From: Siphonodentalium dalli
Taxonomy: Eukaryota > Mollusca > Scaphopoda > Gadilida > Siphonodentaliidae
Assembly (NCBI GenBank): GCA_032622095.1
Contig: CP136061.1
Coordinates: 36,705,797 to 36,769,796, forward strand
Length of the DNA: 64,000 nucleotides
Reading direction: 5' to 3'
The translations under genes and the position numbers were made by a program. The notes beneath the pieces are model-generated. The model was given only the letters and a program-made list of their open reading frames with translations. It made no database searches and was not told where the DNA came from. The number at the start of each line of letters is the position of its first letter. Positions within the stretch are counted from its first letter, which is position 1. Shown in pieces: positions 37,181-50,822 of the stretch.

Positions 37181-40100
37181 ATTTAAATAGGAATAAGGTA
37201 TGTAAGATTTAAATAGGAATAAGGTATGTAAGATGGTAAATAGGAATAAGGTATGTAAGATTTATATAGGAATAAGGTATGTAAGATTTAAATAGGAATA
37301 AGGTATGTAAGATGGTAAATAGGAATAAGGTATGTAAGATTTAAATAGAAGTAAGGTATGTAAGATTTAACTAGAAATAAGGTATGTAAGATTTAACTAG
37401 AAATAAGGTATGTAAGATTTAAATAGGAATAAGGTATGTAAGATTTAAATAGGAATAAGGTATGTAAGATTTAAATAGGAATAAGGTATGTAAGATTTAA
37501 CTAGAAATAAGGTATGTAAGATTTAACTAGAAATAAGGTATGTAAGATTTAAATAGAAATAAGGTATGTAAGATTTAAATAGGAATAAGGTATGTAAGAT
37601 TTATATAGGAATAAGGTATGTAAGATTTAAATAGGAATAAGGTACGTAAGATTTAAATAGAAGTAAGGTACGTAAGATTTAAATAGGAATAAGGTATGTA
37701 AGATTTATATAGGAATAAGGTATGTAAGATTTAAATAGAAATAAGGTATGTAAGATTTATATAGGAATAAGGTACGTAAGATTTAAATAGAAATAAGGTA
37801 TGTAAGATTTAAATAGGAATAAGGTATGTAAGATTTAAATAGGAATAAGGTATGTAAGATTTAAATAGAAGTAAGGTATGTAAGATTTATATAGGAATAA
37901 GGTATGTAAGATTTAAATAGGAATAAGGTATGTAAGATTTAAATAGGAATAAGGTATGTAAGATTTAACTAGAAATAAGGTATGTAAGATTTAACTAGAA
38001 ATAAGGTATGTAAGATTTAAATAGAAATAAGGTATGTAAGATTTAAATAGAAATAAGGTATGTAAGATTTAAATAGAAATAAGGTATGTAAGATTTAAAT
38101 AGGAATAAGGTATGTAAGATTTAAATAGAAGTAAGGTATGTAAGATTTATATAGGAGTAAGGTATGTAAGATTTAAATAGGAATAAGGTATGTAAGATTT
38201 AAATAGGAATAAGGTATGTAAGATTTAAATAGAAATAAGGTATGTAAGATTTAAATAGGAATAAGGTATGTAAGATCTAAATAGGAATAAGGTATGTAAG
38301 ATTTAAATAGAAGTAAGGTATGTAAGATTTATATAGGAATAAGGTATGTAAGATTTAAATAGGAATAAGGTATGTAAGATTTAAATAGGAATAAGGTATG
38401 TAAGATTTAACTAGGAATAAGGTATGTAAGATTTAACTAGAAATAAGGTATGTAAGATTTAACTAGAAATAAGGTATGTAAGATTTAAATAGGAATAAGG
38501 TATGTAAGATTTAAATAGGAATAAGGTATGTAAGATTTATATAGGAATAAGGTATGTAAGATTTAAATAGGAATAAGGTATGTAAGATTTAAATAGGAAT
38601 AAGGTATGTAAGATTTATATAGGAATAAGGTATGTAAGATTTATATAGGAATAAGGTATGTAAGATTTAAATAGGAATAAGGTATGTAAGATTTAAATAG
38701 GAATAAGGTATGTAAGATTTAACTAGAAATAAGGTATGTAAGATTTAAATAGAAATAAGGTATGTAAGATTTAAATAGGAATAAGGTATGTAAGATTTAT
38801 ATAGGAATAAGGTATGTAAGATTTAAATAGGAATAAGGTATGTAAGATTTAAATAGGAATAATGTATGTAAGATTTATATAGGAATAAGGTATGTAAGAT
38901 TTAAATAGGAATAAGGTATGTAAGATTTAAATAGGAATAAGGTATGTAAGATTTAACTAGAAATAAGGTATGTAAGATTTAAATAGGAATAAGGTATGTA
39001 AGATTTAAATAGAAGTAAGGTATGTAAGATTTAACTAGAAATAAGGTATGTAAGATTTATATAGGAATAAGGTATGTAAGATTTATATAGGAATAAGGTA
39101 TGTAAGATTTAAATAGGAATAAGGTATGTAAGATTTAAATAGGAATAAGGTATGTAAGATTTATATAGGAATAAGGTATGTAAGATTTAACTAGGAATAA
39201 GGTATGTAAGATTTATATAGGAATAAGGTATGTAAGATTTAAATAGGAATAAGGTATGTAAGATTTAAATAGGAATAAGGTATGTAAGATTTATATAGGA
39301 ATAAGGTATGTAAGATTTAAATAGAAGTAAGGTATGTAAGATTTAACTAGAAATAAGGTATGTAAGATTTAAATAGGAATAAGGTATGTAAGATTTAAAT
39401 AGGAATAAGGTATGTAAGATTTAACTAGAAATAAGGTATGTAAGATTTAAATAGGAATAAGGTATGTAAGATTTAAATAGGAATAAGGTATGTAAGATTT
39501 AACTAGAAATAAGGTATGTAAGATTTAAATAGGAATAAGGTATGTAAGATTTAAATAGCAGTAAGGTATGTAAGATTTAAATAGGAATAAGGTATGTAAG
39601 ATTTAAATAGCAGTAAGGTATGTAAGATTTAAATAGGAATAAGGTATGTAAGATTTAAATAGCAGTAAGGTATGTAAGATTTAAATAGCAGTAAGGTATG
39701 TAAGATTTAAATAGGAATAAGGTATGTAAGATTTAAATAGCAGTAAGGTATGTAAGATTTAAATAGGAATAAGGTATGTAAGATTTAAATAGCAGTAAGG
39801 TATGTAAGATTTAAATAGGAATAAGGTATGTAAGATTTATATAGGAATAAGGTATGTAAGATTTAAATAGGAATAAGGTATGTAAGATTTAAATAGGAAT
39901 AAGGTATGTAAGATTTAAATAGGAATAAGGTATGTAAGATTTAAATAGGAATAAGGTATGTAAGATTTAACTAGGAATAAGGTATGTAAGATTTAACTAG
40001 GAATAAGGTATGTAAGATTTAAATAGGAATAAGGTATGTAAGATTTAAATAGGAATAAGGTATGTAAGATTTATATAGGAATAAGGTATGTAAGATTTAA

Positions 40101-42924
40101 ATAGGAATAAGGTATGTAAGATTTATATAGGAATAAGGTATGTAAGATTTATATAGGAATAAGTTATGTAAGATTTATATAGGAATAAGGTATGTAAGAT
40201 TTATATAGGAATAAGGTATGTAAGATTTAAATAGGAATAAGGTATGTAAGATTTAACTAGAAATAAGGTATGTAAGATTTAAATAGGAATAAGGTATGTA
40301 AGATTTAAATAGGAATAAGGTATGTAAGATTTAAATAGGAATAAGGTATGTAAGATTTAACTAGAAATAAGGTATGTAAGATTTAAATAGGAATAAGGTA
40401 TGTAAGATTTAAATAGGAATAAGGTATGTAAGATTTAAATAGGAATAAGGTATGTAAGATTTAAATAGGAATAAGGTATGTAAGATTTAAATAGGAATAA
40501 GGTATGTAAGATTTAAATAGGAATAAGGTATGTAAGATTTAAATAGGAATAAGGTATGTAAGATTTATATAGGAATAAGGTATGTAAGATTTAACTAGAA
40601 ATAAGGTATGTAAGATTTAACTAGAAATAAGGTATGTAAGATTTATATAGGAATAAGGTATGTAAGATTTAAATAGGAATAAGGTATGTAAGATTTAAAT
40701 AGGAATAAGGTATGTAAGATTTATATAGGAATAAGGTATGTAAGATTTAAATAGAAGTAAGGTATGTAAGATTTAACTAGAAATAAGGTATGTAAGATTT
40801 AAATAGGAATAAGGTATGTAAGATTTATATAGGAATAAGGTATGTAAGATTTATATAGGAATAAGGTATGTAAGATTTAAATAGGAATAAGGTATGTAAG
40901 ATTTATATAGGAATAAGGTATGTAAGATTTAAATAGGAATAAGGTATGTAAGATTTATATAGGAATAAGGTATGTAAGATTTATATAGGAATAAGGTATG
41001 TAAGATTTATATAGGAATAAGGTATGTAAGATTTAACTAGAAATAAGGTATGTAAGATTTATATAGGAATAAGGTATGTAAGATTTAAATAGGAATAAGG
41101 TATGTAAGATTTAAATAGGAATAAGGTATGTAAGATTTATATAGGAATAAGGTATGTAAGATTTAAATAGAAGTAAGGTATGTAAGATTTAACTAGAAAT
41201 AAGGTATGTAAGATTTAAATAGGAATAAGGTATGTAAGATTTATATAGGAATAAGGTATGTAAGATTTATATAGGAATAAGGTATGTAAGATTTAAATAG
41301 GAATAAGGTATGTAAGATTTATATAGGAATAAGGTATGTAAGATTTAAATAGGAATAAGGTATGTAAGATTTATATAGGAATAAGGTATGTAAGATTTAT
41401 ATAGGAATAAGGTATGTAAGATTTATATAGGAATAAGGTATGTAAGATTTATATAGGAATAAGGTATGTAAGATTTAAATAGGAATAAGGTATGTAAGAT
41501 TTATATAGGAATAAGGTATGTAAGATTTAAATAGGAATAAGGTATGTAAGATTTAAATAGAAATAAGGTATGTAAGATTTATATAGTAATAAGGTATGTA
41601 AGATTTATATAGGAATAAGGTATGTAAGATTTATATAGGAATAAGGTATGTAAGATTTAAATAGGAATAAGGTATGTAAGATTTAAATAGGAATAAGGTA
41701 TGTAAGATTTAAATAGGAATAAGGTATGTAAGATTTAAATAGGAATAAGGTATGTAAGATTTAAATAGGAATAAGGTATGTAAGATTTAAATAGAAATAA
41801 GGTATGTAAGATTTAAATAGGAATAAGGTATGTAAGATTTAAATAGGAATAAGGTATGTAAGATTTAAATAGAAATAAGGTATGTAAGATTTAACTAGAA
41901 ATAAGGTATGTAAGATTTAAATAGGAGTAAGGTATGTAAGATTTAAATAGTAATAAGGTATGTAAGATTTAACTAGAAATAAGGTATGTAAGATTTAAAT
42001 AGGAATAAGGTATGTAAGATTTAAATAGAAATAAGGTATGTAAGATTTATATAGGAATAAGGTATGTAAGATTTAAATAGCAGTAAGGTATGTAAGATTT
42101 AAATAGAAATAAGGTATGTAAGATTTAAATAGGAATAAGGTATGTAAGATTTAAATAGGAGTAAGGTATGTAAGATTTAAATAGGAATAAGGTATGTAAG
42201 ATTTAAATAGGAATAAGGTATGTAAGATTTAAATAGGAATAAGGTATGTAAGATTTAAATAGGAATAAGGTATGTAAGATTTAAATAGGAATAAGGTATG
42301 TAAGATTTAAATAGGAATAAGGTATGTAAGATTTAAATAGGAATAAGGTATGTAAGATTTAAATAGGAATAAGGTATGTAAGATTTAAATAGGAATAAGG
42401 TATGTAAGATTTAAATAGGAATAAGATATGTAAGATTTAAATAGGAATAAGGTATGTAAGATTTATATAGGAATAAGGTATGTAAGATTTATATAGGAAT
42501 AAGGTATGTAAGATTTAAATAGGAATAAGGTATGTAAGATTTAAATAGGAATAAGGTATGTAAGATTTAAATAGGAATAAGGTATGTAAGATTTATAGGA
42601 ATAAGGTATGTAAGATTTATATAGGAGTAAGGTATGTAAGATTTATATAGGAATAAGGTATGTAAGATTTAAATAGGAGTAAGGTATGTAAGATTTAAAT
42701 AGGAATAAGGTATGTAAGATTTAAATAGGAATAAGGTATGTAAGATTTAAATAGGAATAAGGTATGTAAGATTTAAATAGGAATAAGGTATGTAAGATTT
42801 ATATAGGAATAAGGTATGTAAGATTTATATAGGAATAAGGTATGTAAGATTTAAATAGGAATAAGGTATGTAAGATTTATATAGGAATAATGTATGTAAG
42901 ATTTATATAGGAATAAGGTATGTA

Positions 42925-44740
42925 AGATTGTAACTAGGAATAATGTATGTAAGATTTAAATAGGAATAAGGTATGTAAGATTGTAACTAGGAATAAGGTA
43001 TGTAAGATTTATATAGGAATAAGGTATGTAAGATTTATATAGGAATAAGGTATGTAAGATTTATATAGGAATAAGGTATGTAAGATTTAAATAGGAATAA
43101 GGTATGTAAGATTGTAACTAGGAATAATGTATGTAAGATTTAAATAGGAATAAGGTATGTAAGATTGTAACTAGGAATAAGGTATGTAAGATTGTAACTA
43201 GGAATAATGTATGTAAGATTGTAACTAGGAATAATGTATGTAAGATTTAAATAGGAATAAGGTATGTAAGATTTAAATAGGAATAAGGTATGTAAGATTT
43301 AAATAGGAATAAGGTATGTAAGATTGTAACTAGGAATAATGTATGTAAGATTTAAATAGGAATAAGGTATGTAAGATTGTAACTAGGAATAAGGTATGTA
43401 AGATTGTAACTAGGAATAAGGTATGTAAGATTTATATAGGAATAAGGTATGTAAGATTTAAATAGGAATAAGGTATGTAAGATTGTAACTAGGAATAATG
43501 TATGTAAGATTTAAATAGGAATAAGGTATGTAAGATTGTAACTAGGAATAAGGTATGTAAGATTTATATAGGAATAAGGTATGTAAGATTTAAATAGGAA
43601 TAAGGTATGTAAGATTGTAACTAGGAATAATGTATGTAAGATTTAAATAGGAATAAGGTATGTAAGATTTAAATAGGAATAAGGTATGTAAGATTTATAT
43701 AGGAATAAGGTATGTAAGATTTAAATAGGAATAAGGTATGTAAGATTGTAACTAGGAATAATGTATGTAAGATTTAAATAGGAATAAGGTATGTAAGATT
43801 GTAACTAGGAATAAGGTATGTAAGATTTAAATAGGAATAAGGTATGTAAGATTTAAATAGGAATAATGTATGTAAGATTTAAATAGGAATAATGTATGTA
43901 AGATTTAAATAGGAATAAGGTATGTAAGATTTATATAGGAATAAGGTATGTAAGATTTATATAGGAATAAGGTATGTAAGATTTATATAGGAATAAGGTA
44001 TGTAAGATTGTAACTAGGAATAATGTATGTAAGATTTATATAGGAATAAGGTATGTAAGATTGTAACTAGGAATAATGTATGTAAGATTTAAATAGGAAT
44101 AAGGTATGTAAGATTGTAACTAGGAATAATGTATGTAAGATTTAAATAGGAATAAGGTATGTAAGATTGTAACTAGGAATAAGGTATGTAAGATTTATAT
44201 AGGAATAAGGTATGTAAGATTTATATAGGAATAAGGTATGTAAGATTGTAACTAGGAATAAGGTATGTAAGATTTAAATAGGAATAAGGTATGTAAGATT
44301 TAAATAGGAATAAGGTATGTAAGATTTATATAGGAATAAGGTATGTAAGATTTAAATAGGAGTAAGGTATGTAAGATTTAAATAGGAATAAGGTATGTAA
44401 GATTGTAACTAGGAATAATGTATGTAAGATTTAAATAGGAATAAGGTATGTAAGATTGTAACTAGGAATAAGGTATGTAAGATTTAAATAGGAATAAGGT
44501 ATGTAAGATTGTAACTAGGAATAATGTATGTAAGATTTAAATAGGAATAAGGTATGTAAGATTGTAACTAGGAATAATGTATGTAAGATTTAAATAGGAA
44601 TAAGGTATGTAAGATTGTAACTAGGAATAAGGTATGTAAGATTTAAATAGGAATAAGGTATGTAAGATTGTAACTAGGAATAATGTATGTAAGATTTAAA
44701 TAGGAATAAGGTATGTAAGATTGTAACTAGGAATAATGTA
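42925..44740 (+). repeat. 27 bp GTAACTAGGAATAATG variant block
   Basis: Monomers containing ATTGTAACTAGG, often followed by AATAATGTATG, alternate with ordinary 26-mers, giving a dimer period of 53 bp in many places. Only isolated copies of this type occur outside the block (45235, 47732). Confidence 0.85.
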
Positions 44741-47700
44741 TGTAAGATTTAAATAGGAATAAGGTATGTAAGATTTAAATAGGAATAAGGTATGTAAGAT
44801 TTAAATAGGAATAAGGTATGTAAGATTTATATAGGAATAAGGTATGTAAGATTTAAATAGGAATAAGGTATGTAAGAGTTAAATAGTAATAAGGTATGTA
44901 AGAGTTAAATAGGAATAAGGTATGTAAGATTTATATAGAAGTAAGGTATGTAAGATTTATATAGGAATAAGGTATGTAAGATTTATATAGGAATAAGGTA
45001 TGTAAGATTTAAATAGGAATAAGGTATGTAAGATTTCAATAGGAATAAGGTATGTAAGATTTATAGGAATAAGGTATGTAAGATTTATAGGAATAAGGTA
45101 TGTAAGATTTATATAGGAATAAGGTATGTAAGATTTATATAGAAGTAAGGTATGTAAGATTTATATAGGAATAAGGTATGTAAGATTTATAGGAATAAGG
45201 TATGTAAGATTTAAATAGGAATAAGGTATGTAAGATTGTAACTAGGAATAAGGTATGTAAGATTTATATAGGAATAAGGTATGTAAGATTTAAATAGGAA
45301 TAAGGTATGTAAGATTTAAATAGGAATAAGGTATGTAAGATTTATATAGAAATAAGGTATGTAAGATTTATATAGGAGTAAGGTATGTAAGATTTATATA
45401 GGAGTAAGGTATGTAAGATTTAAATAGGAATAAGGTATGTAAGATTTAAATAGGAATAAGGTATGTAAGATTTAAATAGGAATAAGGTATGTAAGATTTA
45501 AATAGGAATAAGGTATGTAAGATTTATATAGGAATAAGGTATGTAAGATTTAAATAGGAATAAGGTATGTAAGATTTATATAGGAATAAGGTATGTAAGA
45601 TTTAAATAGGAATAAGGTATGTAAGATTTAACTAGGAATAAGGTATGTAAGATTTATATAGGAGTAAGGTATGTAAGATTTAAATAGGAATAAGGTATGT
45701 AAGATTTAAATAGGAATAAGGTATGTAAGATTTAACTAGGAATAAGGTATGTAAGATTTATATAGGAATAAGGTATGTAAGATTTATATAGAAATAAGGT
45801 ATGTAAGATTTATAAAGAAATAAGGTATGTAAGATTTATATAGGAGTAAGGTATGTAAGATTTAAATAGGAATAAGGTATGTAAGATTTATAGGAATAAG
45901 GTATGTAAGATTTATATAGGAATAAGGTATGTAAGATTTATATAGAAATAAGGTATGTAAGATTTATATAGAAATAAGGTATGTAAGATTTATATAGGAA
46001 TAAGGTATGTAAGATTTATATAGAAGTAAGGTATGTAAGATTTAAATAGAAATAAGGTATGTAAGATTTATATAGGAATAAGGTATGTAAGATTTAAATA
46101 GGAATAAGGTATGTAAGATTTAAATAGGAATAAGGTATGTAAGATTTCAATAGGAATAAGGTATGTAAGATTTAAATAGGAATAAGGTATGTAAGATTTC
46201 AATAGGAATAAGGTATGTAAGATTTCAATAGGAATAAGGTATGTAAGATTTAAATAGAAGTAAGGTATGTAAGATTTAAATAGGAATAAGGTATGTAAGA
46301 TTTAAATAGGAATAAGGTATGTAAGATTTAAATAGAAGTAAGGTATGTAAGATTTAAATAGGAATAAGGTATGTAATATTTAAATAGGAATAAGGTATGT
46401 AAGATTTATATAGGAATAAGGTATGTAAGATTTAAATAGGAATAAGGTATGTAAGATTTCAATAGGAATAAGGTATGTAAGATTTAAATAGGAATAAGGT
46501 ATGTAAGATTTAAATAGGAATAAGGTATGTAAGATTTCAATAGGAATAAGGTATGTAAGATTTCAATAGGAATAAGGTATGTAAGATTTAAATAGGAATA
46601 AGGTATGTAAGATTTAAATAGGAATAAGGTATGTAAGATTTAAATAGGAATAAGGTATGTAAGATTTAAATAGGAATAAGGTATGTAAGATTTCAATAGG
46701 AATAAGGTATGTAAGATTTAAATAGGAGTAAGGTATGTAAGATTTAAATAGCAGTAAGGTATGTAAGATTTAAATAGCAGTAAGGTATGTAAGATTTAAA
46801 TAGGAATAAGGTATGTAAGATTTAAATAGGAATAAGGTATGTAAGATTTAAATAGGAATAAGGTATGTAAGATTTAAATAGGAATAAGGTATGTAAGATT
46901 TAAATAGGAATAAGGTATGTAAGATTTAAATAGGAATAAGGTATGTAAGATTTAAATAGCAGTAAGGTATGTAAGATTTAAATAGGAATAAGGTATGTAA
47001 GATTTAAATAGGAATAAGGTATGTAAGATTTAAATAGCAGTAAGGTATGTAAGATTTAAATAGGAATAAGGTATGTAAGATTTAAATAGGAATAAGGTAT
47101 GTAAGATTTAAATAGGAATAAGGTATGTAAGATTTAAATAGGAATAAGGTATGTAAGATTTAAATAGGAATAAGGTATGTAAGATTTAAATAGGAATAAG
47201 GTATGTAAGATTTAAATAGGAATAAGGTATGTAAGATTTAAATAGAAGTAAGGTATGTAAGATTTAAATAGGAATAAGGTATGTAAGATTTAAATAGCAG
47301 TAAGGTATGTAAGATTTATATAGGAATAAGGTATGTAAGATTTATATAGGAATAAGGTATGTAAGATTTATATAGGAATAAGGTATGTAAGATTTATATA
47401 GGAATAAGGTATGTAAGATTTATATAGGAATAAGGTATGTAAGATTTATATAGGAATAAGGTATGTAAGATTTAAATAGGAATAAGGTATGTAAGATTTA
47501 AATAGGAATAAGGTATGTAAGATTTATATAGGAATAAGGTATGTAAGATTTATATAGGAATAAGGTATGTAAGATTTAAATAGGAATAAGGTATGTAAGA
47601 TTTATATAGGAATAAGGTATGTAAAATTTAAATAGGAATAAGGTATGTAAGATTTAAATAGGAATAAGGTATGTAAGATTTAAATAGGTGTAAGGTATGT

Positions 47701-48060
47701 AAGATTTATATAGGAATAAGGTATGTAAGATTGTAACTAGGAATAAGGTATGTAAGATTTATATAGGAATAAGGTATGTAAGATTTATATAGGAATAAGG
47801 TATGTAAGATTTAAATAGGAATAAGGTATGTAAGATTTAAATAGGAGTAAGGTATGTAAGATTTAAATAGGAGTAAGGTATGTAAGATTTAAATAGGAGT
47901 AAGGTATGTAAGATTTAAATAGGAGTAAGGTATGTAAGATTTAAATAGGAATACGGTATGTAAGATTTAAATAGGAATAAGGTATGTAAGATTTAAATAG
48001 GAATAAGGTATGTAAGATTTAAATAGGAATAAGGTAAGTAAGATTTAAATAGGAGTAAGG

Positions 48061-48310
48061 TACGTAAGATTTAAATAGGAATAAGGTACGTAAGAATTTA
48101 AATAGGAGTAAGGTACGTAAGATTTAAATAGGAGTAAGGTACGTAAGAATTTAAATAGGAGTAAGGTACGTAAGAATTTAAATAGGAGTAAGGTACGTAA
48201 GAATTTAAATAGGAGTAAGGTACGTAAGAATTTAAATAGGAGTAAGGTACGTAAGATTTAAATAGGAGTAAGGTACGTAAGATTTAAATAGGAGTAAGGT
48301 ACGTAAGATT
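48061..48310 (+). repeat. CpG-bearing edge monomers of the satellite
   Basis: The last ten or so monomers read GGTACGTAAG instead of GGTATGTAAG, several with AATTT for ATTT (27 bp) and nearly all with GGAGT. The T-to-C change introduces a CpG otherwise absent from the array, apart from three copies near 37644-37775. The array stops at about 48310 against a dispersed repeat. Confidence 0.85.
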
Positions 48311-49036
48311 TTTGGCGTCGCTTTGGTTAAAAAACAGTTTGATTGGACTCGGGAGTGCTTTATCATATGAAACACTTTCGAAAGTTTTCGCATATCGCAT
48401 ACAGATATCGACATAATCTGATCCCGATTTCAATTCAAGAATCAGTATTTACCAGGCTGTCTGAAACGTAAGGGGTTCGGCATCACCGACAATCATCCAT
48501 GGGTTCTAAAGGCGACCTCGGCGATTGTGTTGCGGGAAAATTCTGCACCCATCGGAGTGACATACGGAGCAGGGTATCACTCACATTTGGACTCAATGGT
48601 CCTTAATTATAAGGGTTTATTTCAAACCTAGTTCGCCCATATTGATATACACATGTACATGTATATGCAAAATATGTTATAAAATTATTCATAAAAGGTC
48701 TGAGTAAGATGCGGTAACGCCCCACAATCTTTCTTATGCCATAAGGCTGTATCTACATTTGTAAAATGTTTGCATAACATCTTTGGCTATGATCTCAACC
48801 TTGAAGGAGGCATATTTGTCGTATTTAGCCTCCAACTTCATACATTTAACAATTAGATTTAGAGGTATCATTCACATTTCATGTTCGGTTGTACCCGGTG
48901 CAAAATCGAGCACCAAACCAGGTGGGGTTGTTTTAACAGTTTTGGAGTTGAGTTATTCGATGTTCCAATGACTTATTGTGACATTTTGTTCCGTTTTCGA
49001 ATACCCGTCTGGACCCGACCGCCTTGAATGGAAACG
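48311..49036 (+). repeat. Dispersed repeat R1, copy 1
   Basis: About 730 bp. It shares its first part (CACTTTCGAAAG, CATCACC) with 49037-49215 and 50823-51027, and its later part (GACCTCGGCGATTG, TTAACAATTAGATTTAGAGG, GTTGTACCCGGTGCAAAAT) with 50104-50470. There is no coding content and no terminal repeat that I can define. It is probably a non-autonomous transposable element of unknown class, in tandem with copy 2. Confidence 0.7.
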
Positions 49037-49215
49037 ACTAAGAATTTTGGCGTAGATTTGATTTCACTCTGAGTGCTTTATCATATTAAACACTTTCGAA
49101 AGCTTTCGCATGTCGCATACGGATATCGGCATAATCTGATCCCGATTTCAATGCAAGTATCAGTATTTTCCAGGCTGTCTGAAACGTAAGGGGTTCGGCA
49201 TCACCAACCATCATC
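49037..49215 (+). repeat. Dispersed repeat R1, copy 2, first part
   Basis: Matches the start of copy 1 up to the words CATCATCCAA, where a non-LTR retrotransposon 3' end interrupts it; the remainder resumes at 50104. Confidence 0.75.
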
Positions 49216-50099
49216 CAAGTTATCTCAATGCCCACCCTTAGGACCCCACTTATGCTATATTATTATGTTATGTATACTTTGTATTGTAAAAATGTGTTTA
49301 ATAATCCATGGATAAGAGGAATACATGACTCCCTCAATATGATCGGTATGAGTAATGTTTGGCTCAACCAGAAAGTCTCGAGTACAGACCGGTTTAACCG
49401 GACCGTTGAACAAAGACTACGTGACTGTTACCTTCAAAGTTGATGGTCAACAATAGCCACATCGAGTAAATGTGCATGATATCGACTTACTAAAACACAA
49501 TTCGAACGTGAATATTTTATCTCTATATGTGATAATAGAACTGTCAATAATATCATTCGATTTCGGACAAGAAATCACAAACTACCAATTGAACAAGGTT
49601 TTTGGCTAAATACTGACTATTCAAACAGAGTATGTACACTGTACCAAAGAACTAGGTGATGAGTACCGCGTTATCCTGAAGTGTACATAATTAAATAAAC
49701 TCAGTTCGACCTATTTGAAACCCTATTTCTATAGAAGACCGAATGTCCACAAACTCTCAGAACTCTTTAAGACTAGAAATAAAAAGAAAATTAGGAATCT
49801 GTCAACTTTCATAAGGAAAGTCCAGGATATTTTCGGCAAGTACACTTGAGGCTATAACACTGATATTCCATGTACCCACCCCTATTTTTATAATACATAT
49901 ATACATCCCTGGCCATAAATCCCCGCCTACTGTACCTGAAATCATCACCCGAACGGAAACTTACAAAATATATCATCATTGATGTATTCCTCGTGTGATA
50001 TTTATTGTTATTATATGTCATAACTGAATATATTGATGTCAGAAATATTTTGTCTATAATATATACATATCGATTAACAGAATAAATTGAATTGAATCA
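49216..50099 (+). pseudogene. 3' end of a non-LTR retrotransposon (broken pol C terminus)
   Basis: Decayed C-terminal part of a LINE-type pol. Three frames give conserved fragments: NPWIRGIHDSLNMIG...VWLNQ and QRLRDCYLQ (about 49300-49440), NHKLPIEQGFW with RVCTLYQ (about 49575-49650) and GDEYRVILKC (about 49660-49690), then RPNVHKLSELF (about 49738-49770). These are the order and spacing of the region after the RT domain in many invertebrate non-LTR elements. At least two frameshifts and stops break it. The 3' end is AATAAATTGAATTGAAT, a short repeated tail. It interrupts R1 copy 2. RT and endonuclease domains are missing, as expected for 5' truncation. Confidence 0.75.
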
Positions 50100-50103
50100 C
50101 ATG

Positions 50104-50470
50104 TGTCTGAGTCGACCTCGGCGATTGTGTTGCTGGAAAATTATACACCCATCGGAGTGACATACGGAACAGGGTATCACTCACATTTGAACTCAATGGT
50201 CATATATACTATAAGGGTTTATTTCAGGTCAAGTTCGCTCATATTGATATATACATGCATATGGCAAAACATGATATAAACGGATTCATACAAGGTCTGA
50301 TTAAGATGCAGTGACGCATAACATCTAAAAGGTTTGCAATAGATCCTTGTCTGAACTTTTGCCTCCAAATTCACACATTTAACAATTAGATTTAGAGGAA
50401 TCATTCACATAACTGATTATTTCATGTTCGGTTGTACCCGGTGCAAAATGAGATGCGAACAGCCACCTTG
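50104..50470 (+). repeat. Dispersed repeat R1, copy 2, second part
   Basis: Resumes R1 at GACCTCGGCGATTGTG and follows copy 1 with indels to GTTGTACCCGGTGCAAAAT and CCTTGAATG. A truncated foldback element begins just after it. Confidence 0.7.
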
Positions 50471-50480
50471 AATGAAAAGA

Positions 50481-50749
50481 ATTTGTTCTTGTATTCTTTA
50501 ACAATTTTATAATTTTACCCATACAGAGCCCCAGACAAACATGAGCAGACGACACTCTTCTATATGCTTCTATATATGTGTGGGGCTCCCTGCAGGAGAA
50601 TGGATGTTTTTTTATTTTATGTCCTAAAAATTGTAAGAAACATTTATTTTAAAAAAATGATACAAAATTGTTAGGCCAATGCATTCTCTTATATATGCGA
50701 GGCGACCTATGGTCGACTCGCATATATAAGATAATGCATTGGCACAGGG
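50481..50749 (-). mobile_element. Foldback MITE, truncated copy
   Basis: Reverse complement of most of the 62455-62822 element, including the interior with GGGGCTCCCTGCAG. It keeps one palindromic end (50675-50743) followed by ACAGGG and TA, but the other end is missing: similarity stops near 50481. Confidence 0.8.
50675..50743. repeat. 69 bp palindromic terminal repeat (copy 1)
   Basis: Arms of 33 bp (GCCAATGCATTCTCTTATAT... to ...CGACC) around a TAT loop; two arm mismatches. The same 69 bp unit occurs at 57036, 57248, 62461 and 62748. Confidence 0.93.
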
Positions 50750-50822
50750 TAAACAAATCTCGACTTACGACTGGATTTGATATGGCGGGTCACATATATT
50801 GTATTATAAAACACCATACAGG

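Larger units (their letters stand above)
12018..48310 (+). repeat. 26 bp satellite array, right part (about 36 kb)
   Basis: Continuation of the array at 1-4040, about 1,400 monomers. Typical monomers contain the palindrome ATTTAAAT and the word AAGGTATGTAAG. Sub-regions differ in dominant variants: GAACAAGG runs (four blocks between 12439 and 22510), GGTAAAT 27-mers (12900-24250), TTAACTAGAAAT types (24480-35000), TTATATAGG types (36600-41600), GTAACTAGGAATAATG 27-mers (42925-44740), mixed 24-mers (45060-45900) and CpG-bearing monomers at the right edge. Isolated one- or two-base indels occur (for example near 25957, 26907 and 34292). No gene or insertion was seen inside. Confidence 0.98.
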
